NCBI GenBank assembly: GCA_010015655.1
Contig: ML976666.1
Span: forward strand, 114,153 to 178,152
DNA: 64,000 bases
Direction: 5' to 3'
DNA from: Bimuria novae-zelandiae CBS 107.79
Taxonomy: Eukaryota > Ascomycota > Dothideomycetes > Pleosporales > Didymosphaeriaceae
A model generated the notes under the pieces. The model ran no database searches, had not been told where the DNA came from, and saw only the letters and a program-made list of their open reading frames with translations. A program made the position numbers and the translations under genes. Numbering within the stretch: the first letter of the stretch is position 1; each line of letters begins with the position of its first letter. Shown here one piece after another: positions 23,902 to 34,389 of this stretch.

Positions 23902-24140
23902 CCCAATGGAGAAAGCTCACCAACCGCGCTAGACGTGTTCGGGAAGAATGCTCAACCACCGTTCGGACTCCTGCTTGAACCTTGAACATGCCACCTGCTG
24001 CCTTGCGCATCCGCGATACCACCCATCTCGGTGTGGCAGCACCGAATTGAGCTATCACGGGTCGAGCGTGCCTTATTTCATGCAACGCTTTTTGGAGACG
24101 GATTAGGAGCCGATAATTACTAATCGCCATATCAATATGG
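23902..24140. other. Normal-GC remnant between RIP-degraded blocks
   Basis: About 240 bases of ordinary composition directly follow element A. A minus frame of 105 codons covers them but shows no recognisable motif. They may be original host sequence cut off by insertions. Confidence 0.4.
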
Positions 24141-24860
24141 TCACTATTATTAACAAGCAAGCTAGCTTAATAAGCTTAATTAACTTAATTAGAAATAAGA
24201 AAGTTAACTAATTTAAGCCTATAAGCGTAGTTTATTAATAAGTTTAAATTATAATAAACTATTAAATTAGGTAAATTAACTTAATTACTTGTATCTAATT
24301 ACACGGTCCTTTCCGCTTGCAAGGTGGCTGGCGCACCTGTACCCTTACATGAGATATATTCCTCCCTTGCATTCCATAATAAGCAAGGAATATCGTTATA
24401 GTTATATAGATGCTACCTCCCACAGGAAAACAAGAAAAAAAATTATTTTCTACCTTATTAAAAATACTCTTTAATCTAATAATTAAGAGTCTTACTACCT
24501 TAATTAATTATAATAGCTCAATTAACCCTTAGAGATCGTATAGTAATCTTAACTAACTATATAAATTATACACTATAGCTTAAATAGCTTAAAATAAGAT
24601 ACTAATTTCTAAATGTTTAAAGTATTTTTAACCTAGCGCTAATAAATAAATTAAAATAAAAACCTATAATACTAGTGCCTCCGTTAATAAGTAATTACTA
24701 GCTAAACGCTGTCTATATAAATGCCAACCTAAATAACACACTAATATTACTATCTTATCTATTACTAGCAGGTGCAAAAGCATATAAGGATAATAGCAAC
24801 TATTATAAAGGATAGCTCGAGATCTACAAGATTATAGATTAAGCCTATTAAGAAGAAAAG
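24141..24860. repeat. RIP-type AT-rich degenerate repeat DNA
   Basis: Dense TAATTAA, AGCTTAA and TATA-like strings with CpA depletion mark old RIP-mutated repeat sequence. A short GC-richer patch near 24300-24440 is not recognisable. No coding frame survives. Confidence 0.7.
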
Positions 24861-25278
24861 TGTTAGGATCTGAACATGTATGGGACGCGGAGGACCAACG
24901 GGCCTTAGCGAAGCGTGACACTCGGCGGGGTTGCGTAACCGAGGTCACGTGACACACCATCCAGCCAAGACTCACCAGCCATGGATGGCAATACCATCCA
25001 TAGATGGCAACGGTATCTTGGACGGTATAAATTCCTTATGTATATAACGGAGCACGAATACCCTTATAGCATTCGTGTTTAACCTATTTATTAATCTATC
25101 GTTTAGATCTAAATAAGCAACCTTGTTAATTTAATTATACTATACACACTTTTAATACTAACGCCTTAGTAATAAGCGTAAGCTATTACTACGACCCTCT
25201 CTTATCCTACTACAGTATTCCTGCCCGAGAACCAACCTTAGCCCCTTAGGGACCAGCTACCCCTTTGGGATCTTAACA
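24861..25278. mobile_element. Solo LTR of a retrotransposon with a 5-bp target duplication
   Basis: The 418-bp unit begins TGTTAGGATC and ends GATCTTAACA, giving TG...CA ends with near-complementary 10-mers. The five bases before it (AAAAG, 24856-24860) are repeated directly after it (25279-25283). That is the hallmark of LTR integration, and no internal domain or second LTR follows, so it is a solo LTR left by recombination. The first 200 bases are near-normal GC with a TATAAATT; the second half is partly RIP-mutated. Confidence 0.85.
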
Positions 25279-25283
25279 AAAAG

Positions 25284-25562
25284 GCAGACCTTAATAAGGT
25301 AGTTACTTTTTTTAATTAATAATCTTTACGCATTTATAGAATAATTACTATTATATTACTATACTCCTCTACCTATTTTATAAAATATACTATAAAAATG
25401 CGTAGGTAGATGAGAGCAAGCTATTAGCTAAGTATTACGCTAGCTTCTTATAGATTTAGGCTAGTTATAAGCTATAAGAGCTGCCTCTATAGCGCCTAAA
25501 GGTAGTAGTAAATAGCTTTATTAATAATGCTATAGACGCTATTATTAATACTAAATTAATTA
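25284..25562. repeat. RIP-type AT-rich degenerate repeat DNA
   Basis: AT-rich, CpA-poor sequence of the same kind as 24141-24860. It continues the older repeat into which the solo LTR and the second Fot-type element were inserted. Confidence 0.65.
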
Positions 25563-25610
25563 ACGTGTTTCACCAGTCATTGAGCCACACCAGTCACTGA
25601 GCCACCCCAC
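25563..25610 (+). repeat. Left inverted repeat of Fot/pogo element B
   Basis: 48 bases identical to the reverse complement of the right end. Within it the 17-base motif CACCAGTCAYTGAGCCA occurs twice in tandem. Confidence 0.92.
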
Positions 25611-25689
25611 TAAAACTGACGCAGCTTTCTGCACGATAGCTTAACAACGCAACAGTTAAATTTAATATAAATAGATTAATATAATAGCT

Positions 25690-27307
25690 ATAATCTCTAG
25701 GTACACTAAGTCCTTCTATAGCCTTGCTTATGGCAGTTACTGCATGTAGGTAGTGCTCGTGATCGTCCTGCAGGGTCCTCCTGCTCTACCTGCTAGAGCA
25801 CCCTTTCAGCCTCTACAGCCAGCCTTCGACCTTCCTTAGCCTGTAGAGCCCTTCCAGAGGCAATATACTGCCTACGCCTCTCCTATCTTTGTCTACGACG
25901 TTATTTAGTAGCCTGTAGTTTCCTAATATCTTCTACTAGGAGAGTTACTATATTTATAGCATGCTGACAGCTCTTAACTAGCTGCCTAAGCATCTGGTGT
26001 GTAGGGCTCTAAGACAGTCGTTGTAAACGATCACGTATAAGCCTAGCCTGCTGCTCAACCTAAGTAGTAGTGTGAGGCGTCTCAGCTGTCCATGCTGGCT
26101 CAGCGCCCGTCTGTAGTGGTGACGGTGTCCTGACTACAGTCAGGCATGAGAGGACCCGATCAGGACAGGTAGGCACCAGCCCTGTCGCTTAAAAGCCAGC
26201 CTTAATGTTCTGCTCTGTAAAAACAGCCCTACGTACACGTGGGTAGATTAACAGGAACTCTTCCTTGTCTACATGATAGACACGCTGTCTGGCCAGCTCA
26301 GTCACTTTATATCCGTACGCTATCTTAAGAGGTGAGAAACAGCCAATATCTAAAGGCTATAGGAGGTGGCTCGTATGGGCAGGCATACACAGGCTGATGA
26401 TCCTGTGTGTCCTACAGTATTAATCGAACTCAGGGGTAGCATGGCTGCTATGACCGTCTAGAATAAGCAGCCGCCAGGTGCCGACTGTACGAGACTCTGT
26501 ATGCCGAGTGAAGTGCTCTAGCCAGGTAAGCCCTAGGCTATCTATCGTCCAGCCATTGTCGCTGACAGCCAGTACCCAGCCAGCAGGTAGGTCAGTATAC
26601 TAGCTAGCCTGGTGGAGCTTGCCAGGTAGGATAATAAGGGGTGGTATAGACCACCCAGCTACGCAGACGGCTTTAATCGTCGTAACGTAGTCTCGATTGC
26701 CTGGCTGTATGTGTATAGCCCTGCCTATAGTGTCTGAGCTGGTGACTACTCTAGACGTAGAGGCGACCCCCATTAGGAAGCCTGTCTCGTCAAAGTTGTA
26801 GGTGTCTATATCCTGTATGCCGTATGTCTGTCGCGTCTCCTCCACAAGCTTGTACCAGGCAGAAATCTTAACAGGATCCTCACAGAGCGCGCGCTGACTG
26901 TGGAAGCTCCTAGTCCACTTGGTCTGTAGCTCTGGCTGAGCCTTAATAAAGCGTGATACCCAGTTCTTACCCACTGGCTGTGGCGCAGGGATCTGGCCGC
27001 GCGCAGCAAGTAGATGGTCGGCCATCCTACGTACGTCGATAATATAAGGTGGAAATCCACGTCGGTTGAGGTCTAGTATCCACTCTACTAGAGCCTGCTC
27101 CTCTGTAGGATGTAGCTTTCGTTTCTGGGCGTTAGCAACGGCCCGAGGTAGGTAACCGTTAACACGTCGACGTAGGGTAGATCGATCGATATCATAGAGC
27201 CTTGCAGCGTTTCGGTAGCTAGAAACCTGTCTTATCTAAATCACATGGGTCGATAGAGCTAGCCTGGCTTCCTTTTCAAGCTGGCGGGTGCGTTGTGTGG
27301 TGGGCAT
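25690..27307 (-). pseudogene. Fot/pogo transposase broken by Gln-to-stop changes
   Basis: From the ATG at 27307 the minus strand encodes a psq/CENP-B-type helix-turn-helix transposase. YDIDRSTLRRRVNGY is the first DNA-binding helix set and PVGKNWVSRFIKAQPEL the second. NFDETGFLMG carries the first catalytic Asp, LILDGHSSHAT the second, and LDIGCFSPLK the third. One clean block runs 27025-26600. Stops elsewhere are TAG or TAA at places where the family usually has Gln, for example before IRQVSSYRN and in HTSHLL-PLDIG. That fits C-to-T mutation of CAG or CAA, as RIP makes. The element can no longer make its own transposase. Confidence 0.85.
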
Positions 27308-27341
27308 CGTGGGTGTTGTGTAGAGACGCGTCGCGATCTTG

Positions 27342-27389
27342 GTGGGGTGGCTCAGTGACTGGTGTGGCTCAATGACTGGTGAAACACGT
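27342..27389 (-). repeat. Right inverted repeat of Fot/pogo element B
   Basis: Exact reverse complement of the left 48 bases, with the same doubled motif, followed by TA. Confidence 0.92.
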
Positions 27390-27391
27390 TA

Positions 27392-28400
27392 GTAAAAACT
27401 CTATTAGTAATAAGTATAAAACTTAGTAAAATTATAAGCTATAGTAAACGCAAGAGTACTACTTTAGTAATATTATAAAAATTTTAATTATATACTAGTT
27501 ATAGCTTAAGCTATTATACCCTAACCTTACGTAATTAGCTATTAATATACTTATTATTTTTACTTCTAGCTACAATTATAAGCGTATATTTAGTAAGCTT
27601 AGTAACTTACTTAAGCTAAAATTATATCGACGCTGGTCACGCAAAGGATCTGTTTAGGCGTTTCTACTCTGAGGCATATGGGAGTGCGTGGACAAGAAGG
27701 TAACCAAGAATGCATTGAGTGCCAATAGGCCTGGTACGAAAGGATACTGAAAAGGTACTAAACTATATACAATAAATAAGGAAACTATATACCTAAAATA
27801 CTTAGTAAACTTTATCCTAGAGAGCCGAGTACTAAGTTATAAAGAAATTATCTAATAAACAAAGGGGCCTGTCTAATAAGGAACCCTAGTGGAAAGGAGG
27901 TGTAATAGGTCTAACAAGAGTCCGATAAGGAGCGGTATCGAAAAAGCAATCTCAAAGGCCGAAGCTGATCCGAATCGGATCGGTGTCGGGGAAACAGGTC
28001 AAATCGTGTGACTTTGTAAGTTGGCAACTGTATGGCTGCGTTATAAAAATAGTGTAAGATAAGTACTTACTTACTAGTAGCTCTTGAGTCGCTGCGTGGC
28101 TAGATTCGGGCAGGTTTTTTTTACCTCTAACTAGAGTAGAAATAATAACGTTTACTAATAACAAAATAAACTCTAAGTACTTAATAAGAGACTATGGAAT
28201 AGATATATACTAATTTTATGCTATTACGTTCTTTTACAATACTAAAATACTAAATTAAATTAATTAATTACGCTAATTAAGCCTTTATAGTAATTTAATT
28301 AATTTAATTTACTGCTACAATTACGCTAATTAAGCTAAATTAAGCTAACACTGCTAAGTTAATTAACTTAATTATTAATAACTATGGATATGGTACACGT
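27392..28400. repeat. Mixed RIP-type AT-rich and partly preserved repeat DNA
   Basis: AT-rich degenerate sequence at 27392-27635 and 28130-28400 flanks a better-preserved block at 27640-28120. That block contains a small palindrome (CCGAATCGG) and no convincing frame. It may be the relic of another element. No ends or target duplication were found. Confidence 0.5.
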
Positions 28401-28799
28401 AATATAAAGCAAAAAATAGATTGCTGGCACATTCACACTTGACATTGTTAGACAACAGATGCTACCGTCGAATGAGCGTCAATTCAACGACTGATAACCG
28501 AACGAAGCATGCGACGGCTGTACCCTTAATGTCGCGCCGTCACTGTGACCCAATGAACGGATTTGCGAGCCAAACAGTCACATGCAGGCGTGTCTATAAC
28601 ACGAGGCCTTCAATTTGTCATGCTGCAGAATGAGCATGAAATCGGTGACATTGGTCAAGGCCCAGGACGGCAAAGTAGATAACTCATAATACTGATAGTC
28701 GGCCACCAATAATTGTGGGTGATAACAATGGCTCTGCTAACTTATATACTGTACAGAAAAGAAGGCATTCGAACGCGTCTGTGCTACGATCCAAGCCAT

Positions 28800-31068
28800 T
28801 CATGAAGTTTCACCGCTCATCATTTCTGCATTTTTCAATAATGCCGCCGAAAGACGACGAATCCACCGTGTGGCTCCCTCCAGATCATCTTCAGCCAAAC
28901 ATTCCACCACAGCCGGAAACGCAATGCCGTCGTATCTCATCCAAAGCCCCGGTGCATAAATCTGTACAGGCATCAGTCATCAGCGTGTCTAGAAGGTCGC
29001 ACCACATAGGCAAGCTTACTATATGTCTATACCACGGCCTACCTGGGAGCCCATCTGCCGCAAGAAACATACGTTCAATCTTCATGTACCGCTGACTGAT
29101 TGCTACAAGACTTGCCTCAGCGTTAATGCCTTGGTTAGTGGCTCGGATACTCTCGGTAGCGCATGCATCAAGTCTCGCTGCTGCATCTCCAAAGTTGCAT
29201 ATTGCTTCTTGTAAACATCGCATATCTAGCTTGTCTTTGTCCCTGAATTTTTCCACATCTTTACACATTGCTATTGCATAGTCTGCAGCCTTGAACGGCA
29301 CTATCTTGGTGCCCGCGAGCCTAACAGCAAGCACACCCCATAACCTCGCCATGGCGCGATGCTTTTCGAACCCAACGTCACCAAAGCGCTCAAGCCACGT
29401 GTAACTATCGTAGTTTGAGTGGTACGGATACACCACGCTGCTCTGGCGGTTAAAAAGGAGGTCGAGCGAGGGAATGCCGAGGTGGTCGACGAAGATGGTA
29501 TAATCGCTTCCTGTGCCCATTACGGCGAGCTGCGGCTCTTTCACTCCCGAATCGACCATCTGAGCATCACTGAGCCAGTCGTCGTAAATGGTGGCCTGAG
29601 AATTTGTGGACGAAGGGACCCTCGTACCTACGGAACGGAGTGTCGAGATAAGTAGTGGACTGCCAGTCGCACCGAGTACCGCGCCGCCATTGGTTGATTC
29701 GTCGACGTTAATGTCTTCATAAACCGTATCAGCATGTATGATTTCAAAAGAGCTCGAATTGGTTTGGACACGTACACGCAACACAGTTCTCCGATAACCA
29801 CTCCGCATTATCCTCTCCCCATTCAGTGGTCTCAACGAGGCCGTACTCTTCGTTGTCCCACGACGCCAAGACACTGAAAAAGATCAACCCATTAGCTGAT
29901 ACCTTTTGGGGCGGAGTATTACATCTTCCTGTACGGCGTCCATCCCGAACTCAAGAGAAGGCCCAGTCCCCGAGCCACTTCATTCATAGCGGCACTGCCA
30001 CTAACCGGGTCAACAGCACCGCAACACCACGAATCGTGATGATTACCAAGTATTATGGTTTCCTCGGAAGTGCCCGGAACAGTGCCAATAACGTTGTAAA
30101 CCGGAGCATACTCATATCGTCCTACAGGCGTTTTGTCGGTTAGCTGGTGCGATATAACCTGTATTGCTAGTCATACCACGATTGACCATGCGCACATCGC
30201 CACTCGGTCCGGTGCAATACTCAACTTCGTCAAGCTCGCCAGCCCAATCAGCGCCTAGATCTGCTGGGTTCAACCCACGGCCGTTCAGCGCCTTCAGCCA
30301 AGGTAACGCATCTGCATAAGAAATGGGTAGCGATGGAATCCCTGGAATAGCCCCCTTCGGACCTAGTCTCTCAGTCCCATTACCTGGCCGGCTCGGATAT
30401 CCTGGTGTGCTCGGATCTCCCACCGCAACTGAGAAAAACTCGAGGCTCCCGCGCTGAATGCTCTTTGGGTGTCTCGCAGGACCGTGGGGATATGGCTTAT
30501 GTCCTTTTCGTATGGTAAACTCTCCATCCTCCTGTGGATCGTTGTACATGATGACGCCAACGGCGCCAACCCTCTCTGCAGCGCGCACTTTTAGTCCGCG
30601 AAAGATTTTGGTGTATTTGCAAATCACAATTGATCCCTTCACTGATACGCCCCGCTGCTCGAGCTCAAAGTCTTCCAGCCGCCCAAAATTCGCATATACC
30701 AGTGGCGCTTGTACATCTCCATTCGCACTGAAGCCATGAAACGCTGGAAGCCCATTGCCTGGTACGGAAGTTGGGTCCTCTGGTACTTCGACTTCCGTCA
30801 ATGTTGCTTCAAATGCAACCTCGCCGCCACTGGAGTATGACCGTAACGACGCTTCCAGTGGGAAATTCTGCAGCACATCATAGCGCACAAGTTTGGTTGC
30901 GATTCCGTATGAGCCCCAAAGCTGACGAATGGACTCTGCATGTGCAAGGTCTCCGGCGGGATGGGGCTGGTAACTGTAAGTTCGCGACCAATGTTGTAAG
31001 TTATCGATCTTTGGCTCGGCGAGCATAAATTGCTCAGCTTCTCTTTGAAGATAGGTCTCGCGCCGCAT
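28800..31068 (-). CDS. M28B metallopeptidase, glutamate carboxypeptidase II (NAALADase)-like
   Basis: Five exons (31068-30177, 30121-29923, 29873-29776, 29714-29020, 28961-28800) join without any stop into 681 residues. Family enzymes remove C-terminal glutamate or other residues from peptides using two zinc ions. A PA domain is inserted early (APLVYANFGRLEDFELEQRGVSVKGSIVICKYTK and following; glycine-rich AERVGAVGVIMYNDPQEDG). Zinc ligands are all present: His325 in GNHHDSW, Asp335 in AVDP, Glu373 with catalytic Glu372 in SWDNEEYG, Asp401 in NVDEST and His495 in YPYHSNYDSY. The C-terminal dimerisation domain carries GLPGRPWYRH and IYAPGLWMRYDGIAFPAV. The upstream in-frame stop supports the start at 31068, but an earlier exon with a membrane anchor cannot be excluded. 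It is the only intact enzyme of this locus. Confidence 0.9.
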
Positions 31069-31765
31069 TTTTGGTCATGAGTGGGATGAATCCGGTATTT
31101 GATAATTATTTTCGAATTCCAGGCTCCCAATGATCAATGTTCATCGAGGCTTGCGCGACTATAACGTCGTTTCGGAAGCGAGTGAGACGCGGTATTCGAT
31201 ATGCCCGTGAAACGTTCCACACCTCGCCATCGATTGGATTGTAGGATGGTTGACCTCGGAAGAATCCTTCTAACGAGCAGTCGACGAGCAGAGGAACCCG
31301 CAGTGGAAAAGTGAGACGACGCGGAGGAGACACTTCAAAAGTATCAATAATTAGCAAGAGACTGGAAATATGACCACTTGCCAGATAAGGCAGACGTGAT
31401 GCCGGATATACGGCCAGGTAGGTTGCACAGAACAGTAACATCGGTGTGCATCGATTTCGGCGCAAGCAGGCCTATCCCACCTTCGACCAAGGCCGATCTT
31501 TAGTCACGTGCTGTTGAATCTGCCCGTCGTTCTGGACTCTGGATCCGCGCACCAGGGCACCCCAACTATACGTCGCTGCATAAATCGAAAAACCGGAGGA
31601 GAGCTGGCGACCAACAGTAGCCTGCATAGGAATCGCGCCTCGACATGTCGCATATTCGCATCCTGCAAAAGTGACATACGAGGCCCTGGAATTACCTAGA
31701 ACAAAGTCCCGAGCAAATTCTTCACATATGCCCTCTTTCGGTTAGAATATCGTCTTTGACTTACT
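31069..31765. other. Intergenic between the M28B and M20 genes
   Basis: A minus frame of 119 codons (31465-31106) has no recognisable motif and is not needed by either neighbour. The region probably holds the M28B promoter and the 3' end of the M20 pseudogene transcript. Confidence 0.35.
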
Positions 31766-32760
31766 TTACCCACAGATATCTACAATGACTTGCATCCACA
31801 TCCGGATGGCATCTAAATAGTCCGGTATGTCCACCTTTTCATCCGGTCTCGTATTGTACCTACCGCCAGGACCACAGACGACGCCCTCCATGTTCAATTC
31901 CTTGTACAAGTGTCCTGCATCGGGGCCGTAGAAACATGTAGGAGTCAGAACTCCTGTAGGCTGGGCGACTCCTCTGATTCCCATGTACGCCTTATTGACG
32001 GTCCGGACGATTGTCGAATCTTTTGAGGTCTCAAAAGCAGGCATTGTGGGTTCAAACCTCTGTTTCAGTACGAACTTCATGCCAGGGTATTCGTCCACCA
32101 CCTTCTCAATAACGGTTCGAAGATCTTGCATGACACCATCCTGTATTTGCCCCGGCGCATACCTGGCTGAGCCAGCCAGCTTACACACGTCGGCAACTTG
32201 TGAGGGCCTCCACTCAGCAAGATCTTTTCCAAGAGCACCATGCACAACGCCCACGAGGCATCGATTGCATGCTTCATGTTCTTTACTCTTTGCTCCACTA
32301 AACACCATATTGTCCAGCTTTGGGATCAGTTTACAAGCAGCTAGAATGGCGTCTGAAGCTTCCTCTTTCGCGGACATGTGTATTGTCACCCCCTAAAGTT
32401 CAGTCTCGAACATCAAGGCCTCTGTGTGCATAGTGATCGCGCGGATGTCCAAGGGCTCACTGTTGATGAAGTAATCAGCCTTGATTCTGCCTTGCTGAAT
32501 GGCAGCCAGTGTGCCCACACCGCCCTGCAATTCACCAACAACGAAAGTGAGGACGACATCGCCCTTTGACCGCCAACCCGCAGCCTTCAATGTCTCCACA
32601 GCGCACATGTACGCCGCGCACCCAGCTTTCATGTTGCTAACGCCCAGCCCATAGATGAAGTCTGAGTCGACTTTTCCGGACCATGGGTCCATAGTCCATC
32701 CTTCTGTCACTGGATTCGTATCCAGATGTCCATTGAAAAGAAGCGTTTCCTAGCCTGGGC
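31766..32760 (-). pseudogene. M20 peptidase (ArgE/DapE family), truncated at its N-terminus and with stops
   Basis: The minus strand carries a single frame from the metal-binding NGHLDT near 32720 to the C-terminal VIVDICG at 31766. Further motifs are YGLGVSNMKAG, VVGELQGGVGT and, near the end, TCFYGPDAGHLY. An in-frame TAG at 32395-32393 splits it after MFETEL, and another TAG lies just before ETLLFNGH. The usual first 80 or so residues are missing, because the sequence runs into the 5' part of the transporter pseudogene on the other strand. M20 enzymes deacylate amino acids or cleave dipeptides. Two of the changes could be CAG to TAG. The gene is non-functional. Confidence 0.85.
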
Positions 32761-34270
32761 CACCGCCGCCGGCGAGGCCGTACGCCGCAAAATCGACCGC
32801 CACCTGCTGCCACTGATGTGCTTCCTATATGGGCTCAACTACGTCGACAAAGTGGCCATGGGCTGGGCGGTCCTCTTTGATTTCCGAGCCGATTTGAAAC
32901 TTGTGGGGGACCAATACTCCTGGGCATCATCGATGTTCTACTTTGGATACCTTGCCGCGCAATACCCTACCAACTATATTTTGCAGCGGTACCGAACAGC
33001 GAAGATCCTAAGTTGCACCGTGCTGGCCTGGGGCGTTCTCATGCTTGCGTAAGTCGTCCATATCGTAAAAATCAACTCAAGCATGATGTACTAAAATACC
33101 ACAGCCATCTAGGCCTGCACAACTTTACTGGACTTATAATTGTTCGATTCCTTCTCGGCGTCGCTGAGTCGGTCGTAACGCCTGGCTTTGTGCTGTACAC
33201 ATCGGTATGGTACACACGCCGCTAGCAAGTCATGCGCACCATGTTGTGGGCTGCCATGCAGGGTACATTCTCGATTATCTCGAGCCTTCTCTCTTTCGGA
33301 CTAGGCCACATCACCAATACGGCTCTGAAACCATGGATGTACATCTTCCTAGTCCTCGGTCTTCTCAGCATGCTTTGCGGAGTTGGCGGGCTTATCTTCA
33401 TGCCCAAGACACCCAACAAGGCAAAGTTCCTGACACAGGAAGAACAGGTTATTGCAGTACAGAGAGTGGCGCAGAACATGATGGGTATCAAGGGTTACCA
33501 GTGAAAGAATTACCAGATGTAGCACGCAGTCAAGGATCCGAAGACATGGTTCCTACTCACTTTTATTCTTTTTACGCAACTGCCGAATGGCGGGCTCACG
33601 AGTTTCGGCTCTCTTGTCATCTCAGGATTCGGTTTCAATAAGTTCAAGACACTACTCATCGGCCTTCCATCATCAGTCGTCAGCGCTGGAAGCATGATCG
33701 TTTGGGGTTCGTTCTCGCTCAAATATTCGAATCTGAGGACTTGGGGATGAAGATCCCGCTACTTCCGGCCATTGCGGGCATGGCTGCAGTTTACGCGACG
33801 AACAACACCGGCGCAAACAAATACGGTCGCGTCTTCGCATACTGGCTGATCAACTCTTATGCAGTCACGGTAAGTTATCCCTAGACCGCGTCAGCATGCA
33901 AACTAACAGAATCGCATAGTGGCCCTTTTGCCTTACCATCATTAGGCAGAATGTCGCCGGACACACAAAACGTGCCTTCACAAACACCATGCTTTTCATC
34001 GTTTTCGCTGCTGGTAACATCGCAGGTCCATTCTTCTTTTGCTCAGAAGACGCACCCAAGTACGTCCTAGCAATTGCGAGTATCCTTGTCTTCTTCTGCG
34101 CGACACTTGTGTGCACCATTGCGCTGCGATACTACATGATATGGGAAAACAACCGGAGAGACGCTCACTATGGAAAGGTTGAGACGGTGGAGGATCTCAC
34201 AGATGGAATGCGGATTGGTATGCACGATAAGACGGATTTGGAGAACGTCGACTTCAGATACGTGCTGTAA
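32726..34270 (+). pseudogene. MFS transporter of the Dal5/allantoate permease family, broken
   Basis: The plus strand still shows the family core: LPLMCFLYGLNYVDKVAMGWA, then SWASSMFYFGYLAAQYPTNY, RFLLGVAESVVTPGFVLYTS and LVISGFGFNKF. Two normal introns are visible (33050-33105 and 33870-33919). It is disabled by TAG at 33223-33225 inside YTRR-QVMR, by TGA near 33502 and TAG near 33517 at two former Trp sites, and by a one-base loss near 33740 inside LRT-GMKIPLLP. The first 15 or so codons after the ATG at 32726 are antisense M20 sequence, so the true N-terminus was lost. Dal5-type permeases import allantoate, ureidosuccinate and dipeptides. Confidence 0.87.
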
Positions 34271-34389
34271 TCACAACGTAGGCTGTGGGGTGCTCCTAGA
34301 GCTTCAGTATGTTTTCGAGCAGTTAATTGATGCCCATGGTTGAGCAGCGCTCGTCGCAATATAATGTTGCCATTTAATCTTGCGTGCAA

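Larger units (their letters stand above)
25563..27389 (-). mobile_element. Fot/pogo-type DNA transposon, lightly RIP-mutated (element B)
   Basis: The element is 1827 bp with perfect 48-bp inverted ends starting ACGTGTTTCACC, and TA on both sides (25561-25562 and 27390-27391). Its composition is near normal, in sharp contrast to its AT-rich surroundings, so it inserted into an already mutated repeat. It carries a minus-strand transposase with a few nonsense changes. Its ends are unrelated in sequence to those of element A. Confidence 0.92.

Noticed and set aside
25284..27640. Full LTR retrotransposon starting with the LTR at 24861
   Set aside because: The same 5-bp duplication directly flanks the single LTR on both sides and no second LTR was found, so it is a solo LTR.
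31106..31465. 119-codon minus frame upstream of the M28B gene as its N-terminal exon
   Set aside because: No splice signals join it to the M28B start and it shows no membrane anchor or family motif.
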